Part shown: positions 16,533 to 24,970 of the stretch, one piece after another
How positions within the stretch are numbered: position 1 is the stretch's first letter
Layout: every line of letters begins with the position of its first letter
Assembly: GCF_049800915.1 (NCBI RefSeq)
Contig: NZ_JBNAFY010000002.1
Location: 682,001 to 746,000 of the forward strand
Reading direction: 5' to 3'
DNA: 64,000 nt
Origin: Amaricoccus macauensis_A
GTDB lineage: Bacteria > Pseudomonadota > Alphaproteobacteria > Rhodobacterales > Rhodobacteraceae
Made by a program: the position numbers and the translations under genes
The notes under the pieces: generated by a model
Seen by the model: only the letters and a program-made list of their open reading frames with translations
Told to the model about the DNA's origin: nothing
Databases searched by the model: none

Positions 16533-17054
16533 GGCATTCTCAAAGGGCGATCCCGCCCCGCCGAACTCCAGACGATACTTCACGAATTTCTGGTTCGCGT
16601 ATTTCACCGGTCCAACGGGCACGGCCCCGAGGCGTTCCAGCCCGCGCAGATGGGGCCGCGACGGGGCCAGCAGAAACGTGGCGTGGTCGATCCGCGGATC
16701 GGAGCGGGCGAAATCGAGCGCCGCCCGGATGATGCGCGGCCCGAGCCCGAAGAACTCCCGCCTCAGTACGAGGCCGAAATCCCAATCCTCGTCCACCTTC
16801 TGGAACCCGCCCCAGCCGGCGTAGACGCGATCGACCAGAAACGCGCCGTGACCAAGTCCGTCGCGCGCCCAGGCCTCCTCCTTCACCGCGATGAAATTGG
16901 CGCAATAGGCGGCGTCCCACGGCTCAGTCGCGAGCGGCAGATGCGCAGTCACCCGCGGATCCGACATATGCGCGATGATCTCCGCCGGATCGATCTGCGG
17001 CAGACGCGCGAAAGAGATGTCGGGGCCTCCCCCCGACACCTTGCACTCGCTCAT
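16530..17054 (-). CDS. GNAT family N-acetyltransferase
   Basis: A 174-residue protein of the GNAT fold, with the region FGLVLRREFFGLGPRIIRAALDFA in the position of the acetyl-CoA binding loop and a final GLERLGAVPVGPVKYANQKFVKYRLEF typical of the last strands. The R/Q-x-x-G-x-G/A signature is degenerate (LRREFFGLGPR), so substrate and even activity are uncertain. It starts 2 nt after the stop of the response regulator gene on the same strand and is almost surely co-transcribed with it. Its stop lies inside a hairpin. Confidence 0.75.
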   Translation of the reverse strand: MSECKVSGGGPDISFARLPQIDPAEIIAHMSDPRVTAHLPLATEPWDAAYCANFIAVKEEAWARDGLGHGAFLVDRVYAGWGGFQKVDEDWDFGLVLRREFFGLGPRIIRAALDFARSDPRIDHATFLLAPSRPHLRGLERLGAVPVGPVKYANQKFVKYRLEFGGAGSPFENA

Positions 17055-17056
17055 GA

Positions 17057-17746
17057 TCAGGCCGGAACCAGACGGTAGCCGCCGGGTTCGGTGACGAGGA
17101 TGCGTGCGTTCGAGGGATCGGGCTCGATCTTCTGACGGAGGCGGTAGATGTGCGTCTCGAGCGTGTGTGTGGTCACGCCCGCATTGTAGCCCCAGACCTC
17201 GTGAAGCAGCACCTCGCGCGCCACCACGTCCGCACCCGAGCGGTAGAGGAACTTGAGAATGTTGGTTTCCTTCTCGGTCAGCCGGATCTTCCGGTCGTCC
17301 TCGTCCACCAGAACCTTGGCGGCGGGCTTGAAGGAATAGGGTCCGACCGCGAAAACCGCGTCCTCGGACTGCTCGTGCTGGCGCAGCTGGGCGCGGATGC
17401 GTGCGAGCAGGACCGGCAGCTTGAAGGGCTTGGAGATATAGTCGTTCGCTCCCGCATCGAGCCCGAGGATCTGGTCGCTGTCGGTGGTATGGCCGGTCAG
17501 CATGAGCACCGGGCTCTTCACGCCCTGCTTGCGCATCAGCCGGCAAAGCTCGCGGCCATCCATGTCCGGCAGGCCCACATCGAGCAGGATCAGGTCGTGG
17601 TGCTGGTCCTTTGCACGGGCCAGACCCTCGGCACCGTCCGAAGCTTCGAACACGTCGAATTCCTCGGTCAGGACGAGCTGATCGGCCAGGGCCTCACGCA
17701 GGTCGCCATCGTCGTCGATGAGAAGGATCTTCTTCAAAACACTCAT
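17057..17746 (-). CDS. OmpR-family response regulator, CenR/OtpR-like
   Basis: A 229-residue two-domain regulator. The receiver has the acidic pair in LLIDDDGDLREAL, the acceptor Asp in DLILLDVGLPDMDG, the conserved Thr in LMLTGHT and the Lys in ISKPFKL. The DNA-binding winged helix follows (LTEKETNILKFLYRSG, THTLETHIYRLRQKIE). The N-terminus and the phrase LREALADQLVLTEEFDV resemble CenR (Caulobacter, Rhodobacter) and OtpR (Brucella), cell-envelope regulators. The assignment is by resemblance only. No kinase gene is adjacent, as is normal for CenR. The ATG has a strong AAAAGGAGA site. It is divergent from ribA. Confidence 0.85.
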   Translation of the reverse strand: MSVLKKILLIDDDGDLREALADQLVLTEEFDVFEASDGAEGLARAKDQHHDLILLDVGLPDMDGRELCRLMRKQGVKSPVLMLTGHTTDSDQILGLDAGANDYISKPFKLPVLLARIRAQLRQHEQSEDAVFAVGPYSFKPAAKVLVDEDDRKIRLTEKETNILKFLYRSGADVVAREVLLHEVWGYNAGVTTHTLETHIYRLRQKIEPDPSNARILVTEPGGYRLVPA

Positions 17747-17906
17747 GTCCGGTCTCCTTTTGCAGATGAGTTGCTGGCAATGTTCGTTTGAAACAATATT
17801 TGTGTCTCAGCCCTCACGGCACTGTGTCCGGTGGGAGGCTTTTGTTTCATTGCCGCAAGATCGCGGCTAAAGGATGGGCCGAAACAGGTCTGCGGACGGA
17901 TAGATC

Positions 17907-18998
17907 ATGAGCTTGCAACTGACGTCACCGGAACGGCTTGCGCGGGCGCGCGCGGATCTGCGCATGGGGGCCGCCATCCTCCTCTCGGATGGCGAGGAGG
18001 TGGCGCTCGTCCTGGCAGCCGAGGCCGCGACACCCGAGAGGTTGTCCGACCTGCGCGCTGCGGGGGTCACCGATCTGGTGCTGACCGCCCGCCGCGCGGG
18101 CACGCTCAAGGCGCGGGTCTATGACGGCGATCTGGCGCGGGTGGCCCTGCCGCAGGATGCGGATCTGTCCTGGGTGCGCGCGTCCTCCGATCCTTCCGTT
18201 GATCTGCTCTACCCGTTCAAGGGCCCCTACATGACGCGCCGTGGCGGGCCCGTGGTGCTGCATCGCGCCGCGATCACGCTCTGCAAGCAGGCGCATCTTC
18301 TGCCCGCGGCACTGGTGACCCCGGTAAGCGCCGAGGTCGCGCAAGGGCTCGTGTCCGATGCCGGGCTCATTCGCGTCGAAACCGGGGCGCTGCCGCTCGA
18401 AAAGCCCGATGCGGACATGGTGGAGATCGCCTCGGCCCGCGTGCCGCTCGAGGTCTCCGAGGCGGGCCGCGTGCGCGTCTTCCGCCCCCGCGATGGCGCC
18501 GAGGAACATTACGCTGTCGAGATCGGTGCACCGGATCGCGCTGCACCCGTGCTCTGCCGCCTGCATTCGGCCTGTTTTACCGGGGATCTCGTGGGTAGCC
18601 TGAAGTGCGACTGCGGCCATCAGCTCCGCACCGCGCTCGACCAGATCGGAACAGAAGGCGCGGGCGTGCTGCTCTACCTCAACCAGGAGGGCAGGGGCAT
18701 CGGGCTTGCGAACAAGATGCGCGCGTATTCCCTGCAGGATCAGGGGTTCGATACCGTCGAGGCCAATCACCGGTTGGGATTCGAGGATGACGAGCGCGAC
18801 TTCCGCATCGGGGCCAACATGCTGCGGCGGATGGGCTTCAAGCAGGTGCGGCTGATGACGAACAACCCCGCCAAGCTCCGGATGATGCAGTCCTGCGGGC
18901 TGGATGTCTCCGAACGGGTGCCGCTTCAGGTCGGGCGTGGCCAGCACAACCACCACTATCTCGAAACCAAGGCGAAGAAGAGCGGCCACCTGCTGTGA
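17907..18998 (+). CDS. ribA: GTP cyclohydrolase II
   Basis: A 363-residue enzyme that converts GTP to 2,5-diamino-6-ribosylamino-4-pyrimidinone 5'-phosphate, the first step of riboflavin synthesis. The catalytic domain is C-terminal: zinc ligands C223, C234 and C236 (SACFTGD, LKCDCG), then NQEGRGIGLANKMRAY and VEANHRLGFEDDERDF. The first 150 or so residues are a divergent extension without the DHBP synthase signatures, so RibB activity is not expected. The longer form is common in Rhodobacteraceae. It is monocistronic with, or coupled to, the next gene, whose GTG start overlaps the ribA stop. Confidence 0.92.
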   Translation: MSLQLTSPERLARARADLRMGAAILLSDGEEVALVLAAEAATPERLSDLRAAGVTDLVLTARRAGTLKARVYDGDLARVALPQDADLSWVRASSDPSVDLLYPFKGPYMTRRGGPVVLHRAAITLCKQAHLLPAALVTPVSAEVAQGLVSDAGLIRVETGALPLEKPDADMVEIASARVPLEVSEAGRVRVFRPRDGAEEHYAVEIGAPDRAAPVLCRLHSACFTGDLVGSLKCDCGHQLRTALDQIGTEGAGVLLYLNQEGRGIGLANKMRAYSLQDQGFDTVEANHRLGFEDDERDFRIGANMLRRMGFKQVRLMTNNPAKLRMMQSCGLDVSERVPLQVGRGQHNHHYLETKAKKSGHLL

Positions 18999-19495
18999 GC
19001 TGCCGGGATCTGGTGATCGGGCGCTGGGGCGCGCGATATATGGGGCGCTCTTTCCCCTGCGCTGTCGGGCGCGGCGGGATCGGCGACAAGCGGGGCGAGG
19101 GCGACGGCATCACGCCCGTGGGCATCCACCGGATTGAGGAGATCTGGGTCCGATCCGACCGCCTCAGCTATCGCTTTCCGCTGCCCACACGGCCCATCGG
19201 CATCCGCCATGGCTGGTCGGATGATCCTGCCGATCCGGCATACAACCGGCTTGTCCTTCGGCCCCATGCCCATTCCCACGAGGCCATGCGGCGCGCGGAT
19301 CCCATGTATGATCTGGTCGCCGTGCTCGACTGGAACCGCGCCCCCGTCGTTCCGGGCCGGGGCAGCGCGATCTTTCTCCACGTCTGGCGCGGCCCGCGCC
19401 GCCCCACGGCCGGTTGCGTCGCCTTTCGCCGCGCGGACCTCGCCTGGATTCTCGCGAACTGGCAAGCGCAATCGCGGGTGGTCATCAGGCACTGA
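18995..19495 (+). CDS. L,D-transpeptidase (YkuD) family protein
   Basis: This 166-residue protein carries the YkuD catalytic pattern: H129 in IFLHVWRG and C141 in PTAGCVAF. The N-terminal part (PCAVGRGGIGDKRGEGDGITPVG) is the typical first strand-turn region of the family. Such enzymes form 3-3 crosslinks in peptidoglycan or attach proteins to it. No signal peptide or membrane anchor can be seen, which is odd for an enzyme acting in the periplasm but is common in this short subgroup. The GTG start overlaps the ribA stop (GTGA), so translation is coupled to ribA. Confidence 0.85.
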   Translation: MSCRDLVIGRWGARYMGRSFPCAVGRGGIGDKRGEGDGITPVGIHRIEEIWVRSDRLSYRFPLPTRPIGIRHGWSDDPADPAYNRLVLRPHAHSHEAMRRADPMYDLVAVLDWNRAPVVPGRGSAIFLHVWRGPRRPTAGCVAFRRADLAWILANWQAQSRVVIRH

Positions 19496-19908
19496 CGCCG
19501 CGCGCCGCGAGGGTCTTTTTCCAGCGTTGTTGCGCCATCTTACCCGGGTCCGCGGCTGGCAGGCCCCCGCCCTGGTTCGGCGGAAAGGGAAGAGCAAAGG
19601 CCGTGCGTTTGGTTTGGCTTGAGTGCGCGCGTGAAATAATTCCCCAAGTATATTTCCAAATAGGGTGAAATTCAGCGCCAACCCCGGATGTCGCCGCATT
19701 TCGCGGCGACCGATAGGTGATAGTGATCTTGGCGCAATTTGCCTTCGTGCCGATCGCGCGATGAAACAATGGCACGAGAAACGCCGAGGGCGCCGTGCCT
19801 GCGACGGCCCGTCCGCCGCGCCACTCCTCGTCGCGGGCAGGAAGCCACAGGCATCTCACCCCCCCCCTTTCGGAGCGGAAAGCCGGTCACCGGGGGCGCA
19901 AGGCTCTC
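19496..19908. other. 413-bp intergenic region with a palindromic repeat
   Basis: There is no gene here. The right half, about 19741-19820, holds one copy of a dispersed GC-rich imperfect palindrome that recurs near 24395 and, more diverged, near 29675. A C-run of nine lies at 19859-19867. The region lies between the convergent L,D-transpeptidase-like and mlaC genes. Confidence 0.6.
19741..19820 (+). repeat. Dispersed palindromic intergenic repeat, copy 1
   Basis: The unit contains ACAATGGCACGAG, a GC-rich stretch GCCGAGGGCGCCGTGCC and GCGACGGCCCG. Its outer arms CGTGCC/GGCACG can pair around 19747-19775. The copy at 24395-24465 is the same sequence in reverse orientation with scattered changes. 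Confidence 0.6.
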
Positions 19909-20529
19909 CTAGCGCCGTTGCAACTGCGCGATCAGCCCGTTGATGTCGCCACCCTGCGCGTCGAGAATGGCGCCGACTTCCGCACGTTCGTTCGCCAGGA
20001 GCGATACGCCTTCGATGACGAGGTTGACCGCCCGAGGCGACCCGCTGCGATCGCTGATCTGCCAGTCCACGCGAATGGTCTCCCGTCCGGGCCGCACCAC
20101 CTGCGTGTTGACCAGAACCCCGGCCCGGCCGGCATCGCGCCCGCCCGTCACCTCGATCCGCGCATTGCGGAACTCCTCGAACTGACGGCCGTATTTGCGC
20201 GCCAGATACCCCTGGAACGCCTCGATGAAGCCCGAGCGCTGGGCATTGCTGGCCGACCGCCAGGGTGGCCCCAGAACGCTGGCGCCCACCGCCCGCATGT
20301 CGCCGTAGCGCGCGAGGATGTTCTCGAACCCGCGATAGATCTGCGTCCCGCTGCGCCCGGAATTCACCAGCGCCGTGAGATCAGCCGAGATCTGCACCAC
20401 CAGCGCCTGCGCCTGCGAAACCGTCAGCGCGGCCGCCATCCCGGGAAGGACCAGCGCCAGCGTCGCTCCCCCCAGGAGCACCCCGCGCCGCGTCACCTCA
20501 CTCGTCGCCGTAAATGTCGTAGACGTCAT
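19909..20529 (-). CDS. mlaC: MlaC-type phospholipid-binding periplasmic protein
   Basis: A 206-residue secreted protein of the MlaC/Ttg2D family, the periplasmic shuttle that carries phospholipids between the outer membrane MlaA complex and the inner membrane MlaFEDB transporter. It has a twin-arginine-like signal (TRRGVLLGGATLALVLPGMAAA) followed by the family fold with FENILARYGDM and the pattern IEAFQGYLARKYG. The ATG at 20529 has GGAGG 6 nt upstream, inside the 3' end of mlaA, so the two genes overlap by 32 bp and are translationally linked. mlaFED genes are not in the window. Confidence 0.9.
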   Translation of the reverse strand: MTSTTFTATSEVTRRGVLLGGATLALVLPGMAAALTVSQAQALVVQISADLTALVNSGRSGTQIYRGFENILARYGDMRAVGASVLGPPWRSASNAQRSGFIEAFQGYLARKYGRQFEEFRNARIEVTGGRDAGRAGVLVNTQVVRPGRETIRVDWQISDRSGSPRAVNLVIEGVSLLANERAEVGAILDAQGGDINGLIAQLQRR

Positions 20530-21301
20530 AGACATCCTCCAGAACCTCCACCCCCGTGCCGCCCCGGCGCTCGGCCCGCAGATTCTGCAGGTAGCTGATG
20601 CGCACGGCGGTATAGCTGTCCTCGGAGTTGTAGAACAATTCGTCAATCGTCGGATCGAGCTCGTAACGGTCATTTGCGAGATCGGCGGTCGCAATGCCCA
20701 GAAGCGCCCAGGTCGCGGAGGCCGGCGCCACCCAGGCCACCGGGTCGAGCAGGATGTCGAGCCCCCAGCCGGTCCAGTCCCGCTGGGTGCCCGGCCCGCC
20801 GAAGGGCAGGACCACGTAGCCGCCCTCGGGCACGCCCCAGCGATAGAAGGTTTCGTCGAAATTCGTGTCGCGATACTCGACCCCCATGGCGCCCGCGACG
20901 TCGAAAAGCCCGCCCAGACCCAGAACCGTGTTGACCCCGAACCGCGTGAGGCTCTTCCCCAGCAGCACCGGGCGCCCCTGCAGGGTGTATTGCACCATGT
21001 AGCCCGGGTTTTCCCAGTTCCGCTTGAGGTTGGTCACGCTGCGGCGCACCGGCACGGGAAGCGTCTCGCCATAGGCCATGGAGACCGGACGATAGAGGCC
21101 CCGGTCCACCGTGAGATTGGCATCGTGCCGCGCCCGGTTCTCTTCCTCGAACGGATCGAAATCGAGACTGTCGGGGTCCGGCGAGGTGGCGCAGGCCGAA
21201 AGCCCGCAGATCAGCAGCACGGCACAGAGCGGTGCAGGACGGGCGCGCCGGGCGGGGCGACGCGCGGCCCAAGGGGTTTGAACACACTCAAGATGTTTCA
21301 T
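20498..21301 (-). CDS. mlaA: MlaA (VacJ) family outer membrane lipoprotein
   Basis: A 267-residue lipoprotein that, with porins, removes phospholipids from the outer leaflet of the outer membrane. The signal peptide ends in a lipobox (GLSAC) near residue 38. The VacJ core follows: DPFEEENRARHDANLTVDR, VRRSVTNLKRNWENPGY, and the conserved GVPEGGYVVLPFGGPGTQRDW. The C-terminal end (GDE after repeated VYD) is acidic. It is the first gene of a two-gene mlaA-mlaC unit on the minus strand, divergent from ridA. The start at 21301 is the only ATG that gives a proper lipoprotein signal. Confidence 0.93.
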   Translation of the reverse strand: MKHLECVQTPWAARRPARRARPAPLCAVLLICGLSACATSPDPDSLDFDPFEEENRARHDANLTVDRGLYRPVSMAYGETLPVPVRRSVTNLKRNWENPGYMVQYTLQGRPVLLGKSLTRFGVNTVLGLGGLFDVAGAMGVEYRDTNFDETFYRWGVPEGGYVVLPFGGPGTQRDWTGWGLDILLDPVAWVAPASATWALLGIATADLANDRYELDPTIDELFYNSEDSYTAVRISYLQNLRAERRGGTGVEVLEDVYDVYDIYGDE

Positions 21302-21421
21302 CCCTTGGTTTATCCGCGTCTCTCCGCCGAATTGCAATCGACATAAGGTTAATCCGGTCATTGCCTCCGCCCGTGGCGGGCTTATTGTCGGCGCGGAATC
21401 GAACTGAGGGGAATCGGCGAC

Positions 21422-21886
21422 ATGTCGAACAAAATCGAGGAGCGTCTCGCGGCGCTCGGGATCGAACTGCCTGACGCACCCGCTCCGGCGGCAAACTACA
21501 TGCCCTTCGTGATCTCCGGAGACCTGGTGTTCATCTCGGGCCAGATCAGCCGGGACGCGAACGGGCTCATCACCGGCAAGCTCGGCGCGGACACGGACAC
21601 CGCCGCGGGCGCCGCTGCGGCACGGACCTGCGCGCTCGGCCTGATCGCCCAGCTTCGCGCGGCCTGCGGCGGCGATCTCGACCGGGTGACCCGCGTGGTC
21701 AAGCTCAACGGTTTCGTCAACTGCACCCCCGAGTTCACCGAACAGCCCCAGGTCATCAACGGCGCCTCCGACCTCATGGTCGAGGTCTTCGGCGATGCTG
21801 GCCGCCACGCGCGCGCGGCCGTGGGCTCGAATGCGCTGCCTCTCGGGGTCGCGGTCGAGGTCGAAGGTGTCTTCCAGATCGCCTGA
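21422..21886 (+). CDS. RidA/YjgF family protein
   Basis: A 154-residue protein of the RidA superfamily, whose members hydrolyse reactive enamine/imine intermediates from PLP enzymes. The N-terminal part (EERLAALGIELPDAPAPAANYMPFVISGDLVFISGQ) marks the subgroup often annotated as an endoribonuclease L-PSP-like protein. The C-terminal GSNALPLGVAVEVEG corresponds to the usual R-x-x-x-G-x-x-x-L-P segment, but the position of the catalytic Arg is a Gly-Ser here. Deaminase activity is therefore doubtful. It overlaps the next gene by 20 bp. Confidence 0.85.
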   Translation: MSNKIEERLAALGIELPDAPAPAANYMPFVISGDLVFISGQISRDANGLITGKLGADTDTAAGAAAARTCALGLIAQLRAACGGDLDRVTRVVKLNGFVNCTPEFTEQPQVINGASDLMVEVFGDAGRHARAAVGSNALPLGVAVEVEGVFQIA

Positions 21887-22712
21887 TCTGCCCCGCGCCT
21901 TTCTCGGCGCGCCGCTCGCCCACCGCGGGCTGCACGACGCATCCTCGGGTGTCGTCGAGAACAGCGCGTCGGCGGTCTCGGCCGCCGTCGAGGCGGGTTA
22001 TGGCATCGAGATCGACGTGCAGCTTGCCGCCTGCGGCGAGGCGATGGTCTTCCATGACGATCATCTCGACCGGCTGACGGGCGAAAGCGGTCCCCTGCGG
22101 GACCGTGCCGCTGCCGAACTGGGGGGCATCGCGCTCTCCGGCGGCACGGACACGATCCCGACCCTTGCGGAGATCTTCGATCTCGTCGCGGGCCGCGCGG
22201 CGCTCCTCATCGAGATCAAGGACCAGGACGGCGCGCTCGGCGGGGGCGTCGGCCCGCTCGAACGCCGCATTGCCGAACTGCTCGATGGCTATGACGGCCC
22301 CGTGGCCGTGATGAGCTTCAATTCCCATTCGGTCGCGGCCTTCGCCGCCCATGCGCCCGAGGGCGTGGCCTGGGGGCTTACCACCTGCGCCTTCCAGTCA
22401 TCCGATTGGCCGAATGTACCGGCAGCGCGCCGCACGGAGCTTGCGCACCTGACGGGCCTGCGCGAAACGGGCGCGAGTTTTCTCTCCCATGACCGCCGCG
22501 ACCTCGACAGCCCGGCGGTGATCGCGGCCCGCGCGTCGGGTTGCCCGGTGCTCACCTGGACTGTCCGTTCCCCGAAAGAGGAACTGATGGCGCGCCGGCA
22601 CGCTGACAACATCACCTTCGAGTCCTATATGCCCGATCGGGTCCATGCTCCCGTGAGCCCGCGCCCGGCGGGCCCTGGCTGGCGAAAACGGACCCCGCGA
22701 AACAGTCGTTGA
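21867..22712 (+). CDS. Glycerophosphodiester phosphodiesterase
   Basis: A 281-residue cytosolic GDPD-family enzyme that splits glycerophosphodiesters into sn-glycerol 3-phosphate and an alcohol. The active-site signatures are LAHRGLHDA, PENS-like VENSASAVSAAVEAGYGIEIDVQL, FHDDHLDRLTG and LIEIKDQ. No signal peptide is present, so it is of the UgpQ rather than the GlpQ type. I start at the GTG at 21867, since the frame upstream of it is a shadow of ridA; the start is not certain. The gene overlaps ridA by 20 bp and is probably co-transcribed with it. Confidence 0.88.
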   Translation: MSSRSPDLPRAFLGAPLAHRGLHDASSGVVENSASAVSAAVEAGYGIEIDVQLAACGEAMVFHDDHLDRLTGESGPLRDRAAAELGGIALSGGTDTIPTLAEIFDLVAGRAALLIEIKDQDGALGGGVGPLERRIAELLDGYDGPVAVMSFNSHSVAAFAAHAPEGVAWGLTTCAFQSSDWPNVPAARRTELAHLTGLRETGASFLSHDRRDLDSPAVIAARASGCPVLTWTVRSPKEELMARRHADNITFESYMPDRVHAPVSPRPAGPGWRKRTPRNSR

Positions 22713-22819
22713 CGCGAAGAAGCGACCTCGGCCAGAATTGGCTCAAGCCAATCATGAAATTCTGACGGTTCCGGCGGCCGTGCGATCCGGGAAGAGTTGC
22801 ACGCGCCCCAGGTGGGAGA

Positions 22820-24022
22820 TTGCATTTGGACGATTGCGATCAGATCGAAGTCAGTGTGCTCGGCTCGCTTGAGAGCATCGCGCCCGAGGAATGGGACGCC
22901 TGTGCCGCCCCCGGCGAGGGGCGGCCGGAGGATCCGTTCACCACCCATCGCTTTCTTCTGGCGCTCGAACGCTCGGGGAGTGTCGGGCCTGGCACGGGAT
23001 GGATGCCGCGCCACCTCGTTGCGCGGCTGCCCGGCGAACGGACCATCGGGGTTATGCCGCTCTACGCAAAGGGTCACAGCCAGGGCGAGTATATCTTCGA
23101 CCACAACTGGGCCTACACCTACGAGAAGGCCGTCGGCAGCTATTACCCGAAACTGCAATCGGCGGTGCCCTTCACGCCGGTCACGGGGCGGCGCTTTCTG
23201 GCGCATCCGGGCAACGAGATGACCGCGCGGGCAGCGCTCCTGCAGGGCTGCATCGAGCTTACGGTCCAGAACGACTGGTCCGGTCTGCATGTCACCTTCT
23301 GCAGCGAGGAGGAGCGCGAGTGGGGCGAGAAGGTCGGGCTGCTCACCCGCACCACGCGGCAGTATCACTGGCAAAACGCGGGCTACGACAGCTTCGACGA
23401 TTTCCTCGCCGCACTCTCCTCGCGCAAGCGGAAGGCGATCCGCAAGGAGCGCGCAAAGGCGCAGTCCTTCGGCGGCGAGATCGTGTCGCTCACCGGCGAC
23501 GATCTCGAGCCCGAGCATTGGGATGCGTTCTGGCATTTCTATCAGGATACCGGCGCGCGCAAATGGGGCACGCCCTATCTCACGCGGGAGTTCTTCGACT
23601 GCGTTCAGGAGAGCATGCGCGACGATGTGCTGCTGGTGATGGCGCGGCGCGAGGGACGCTGGGTCGCCGGCGCGCTCAACTTCTTCGGCCGCGACGCCCT
23701 GCTCGGCCGGTATTGGGGCTGTGTCGAGGATCACCCCTGCCTGCATTTCGAACTGTGCTATTATCAGGCGATCGACGCCGCCATCACGCGGGGGCTCGCG
23801 CGAGTCGAGGCCGGGGCGCAGGGCGAACACAAGCTGGCGCGCGGCTATCTGCCGGTGGAGACCCATTCGCTGCACTGGTTCCCGAACGAGAGCTTCTCCA
23901 ATGCCGTGGCGCAGTTCCTGCGCGCCGAGGCGGCGGCGGTCGACGAGGAAATCGAGGTGCTGACCAGCTATGGTCCGTTCCGCAAGAACATCGAGGATGA
24001 CAATGCCCGCGAAACTGAGTGA
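22820..24022 (+). CDS. FemAB/GNAT-like protein (peptidoglycan-associated acyltransferase family)
   Basis: A 400-residue protein of the PF04339-like FemAB/GNAT family, with LSSRKRKAIRKERAKAQ, FYQDTGARKWGTPYLTREFF and RVEAGAQGEHKLARGYLPVETHSLHWF as hallmark stretches. Members are widespread in proteobacteria, but their substrate is not firmly known. The start is a TTG, at 22820 or 22826; GGGAG at 22814 suits the second better. The 3' end overlaps phhB by 20 bp. Confidence 0.85.
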   Translation: MHLDDCDQIEVSVLGSLESIAPEEWDACAAPGEGRPEDPFTTHRFLLALERSGSVGPGTGWMPRHLVARLPGERTIGVMPLYAKGHSQGEYIFDHNWAYTYEKAVGSYYPKLQSAVPFTPVTGRRFLAHPGNEMTARAALLQGCIELTVQNDWSGLHVTFCSEEEREWGEKVGLLTRTTRQYHWQNAGYDSFDDFLAALSSRKRKAIRKERAKAQSFGGEIVSLTGDDLEPEHWDAFWHFYQDTGARKWGTPYLTREFFDCVQESMRDDVLLVMARREGRWVAGALNFFGRDALLGRYWGCVEDHPCLHFELCYYQAIDAAITRGLARVEAGAQGEHKLARGYLPVETHSLHWFPNESFSNAVAQFLRAEAAAVDEEIEVLTSYGPFRKNIEDDNARETE

Positions 24023-24302
24023 CACCGAGCGCGCCGAGGCCCTGCCACCGCTTCACGATACCAGATGGGAAATGGTGGAGGGTCGCGATGCCCTGCAGAA
24101 GACCTATCAGTTCCGCAACTTCGTCGAAGCCTTCGGCTTCATGACCCGCACCGCCCTCTGGGCCGAGAAATGGAACCACCACCCCGAGTGGTTCAACGTC
24201 TACAAGACCGTGGAGGTCACGCTTTCGACCCATGACGCGGGGGGGCTGACCGAACTTGATCTCAAGCTCGCCCGGAAGATGGACGCGCTGGCGGCGGGGT
24301 GA
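24003..24302 (+). CDS. phhB: Pterin-4a-carbinolamine dehydratase
   Basis: A 99-residue enzyme that dehydrates 4a-hydroxytetrahydropterin, recycling the cofactor of aromatic amino acid hydroxylases. The active-site motif EKWNHHPEWFNVY and the following THDAGGLTELDLKLA are canonical. The ATG at 24003 has GAGG 6 nt upstream and gives the normal family length. The gene overlaps the FemAB-like gene by 20 bp. No phenylalanine hydroxylase lies nearby, so it may serve another pterin pathway. Confidence 0.92.
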   Translation: MPAKLSDTERAEALPPLHDTRWEMVEGRDALQKTYQFRNFVEAFGFMTRTALWAEKWNHHPEWFNVYKTVEVTLSTHDAGGLTELDLKLARKMDALAAG

Positions 24303-24651
24303 AGTTTCGGGGCGCCAGGGTTGCCACCTCCTTCCGCAAAAGTTGAAACGGCTACGCTCCGCCATTTGCCTGGCGAGGCCAATTCCTTCGGTGCCGGGCC
24401 GTCGCCGGCATGGCGCCTTCGGCTTGTCCCGTGCCATTGTCTTCCAACTCCGATGGCACGGCTCGGCAAGCGGTAGGGATGTCCGCCCTGCGTATTTCAG
24501 CTCGCGCGGATGCCGGAAAAGCAGACCCGCGAGAGCAGTGCATTTCGCGTCACGAGCGTTCAGCAATTGCTGCTGGGACCTGCCCATAGACGAAGCGACA
24601 TTTTTTTGGGGCGGCCTGTTCAAGTGCGGATCTCGCAACATCTGATCTTGG
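24303..24651. other. Intergenic region between phhB and the duplicated segment
   Basis: This stretch has no supported gene. It contains copy 2 of the dispersed palindromic repeat (about 24395-24465) and a T7-G4 tract at 24601-24611. Confidence 0.5.
24395..24465 (-). repeat. Dispersed palindromic intergenic repeat, copy 2
   Basis: Read on the minus strand it matches copy 1 at 19741-19820: GGCACGGGACAAGCCGAAGGCGCC and GCGACGGCCCGGC, with roughly four of five bases the same. The arms CGTGCCAT and ATGGCACG (about 24430-24460) form a perfect 8-bp inverted repeat. Confidence 0.6.
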
Positions 24652-24882
24652 GTGCCACGCGCAAACCTGAATCAATGATGAAATCGGGTATGTATGGAAA
24701 CCATACGGATTCCATACCGTTTCCATATCGGTTCTGGCACTGGATTTCCCGTTCCCGCGGCCCTTCGGACAGGCGTGCCGGTCAGACCGAACGGATGAGT
24801 TTCTTCTCCAGAACCCGCAGCACGGTCTTGAGTTCCGGCCCGCGTTTCAGGATGCGTCCGTCCATGACAATGACGCCATATT
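24652..24882. repeat. Tandem duplication of the DUF2794 3' end, copy 1
   Basis: This 231-bp segment is repeated at 24971-25201 with an offset of exactly 319 bp. Bases 24673-24747 are identical in both copies. The coding part (24782-24882) differs at scattered positions, roughly one in ten. The identical part carries a cluster of overlapping palindromes built from TATGGAA/TTCCATA arms. Confidence 0.9.
24782..24882 (-). pseudogene. C-terminal fragment of a DUF2794 gene
   Basis: Read on the minus strand this codes for about 33 residues (KYGVIVMDGRILKRGPELK, then TVLRVLEKKLIRSV and a stop) that match the end of the intact DUF2794 gene at 25101-25439. Homology fades just upstream, and no start codon or ribosome binding site remains. 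It is the coding half of the duplicated segment. Confidence 0.8.
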
Positions 24883-24970
24883 TCACCTGTTCATCAGATG
24901 TTTGTCGGTTCCTCCAAATGTGGAAAACCGGCCATCGTCAAGCAGCCGGCAGGCTTCGGATACCCCTTGC
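24883..24970. other. Spacer between the two duplicated copies
   Basis: These 88 bp have no match elsewhere in the window and no gene. Confidence 0.4.

Noticed and set aside
22625..24025. 466-codon minus-strand frame opposite the FemAB-like gene
   Set aside because: The plus strand holds a recognisable family member with a coupled phhB; the minus frame has shadow composition only.
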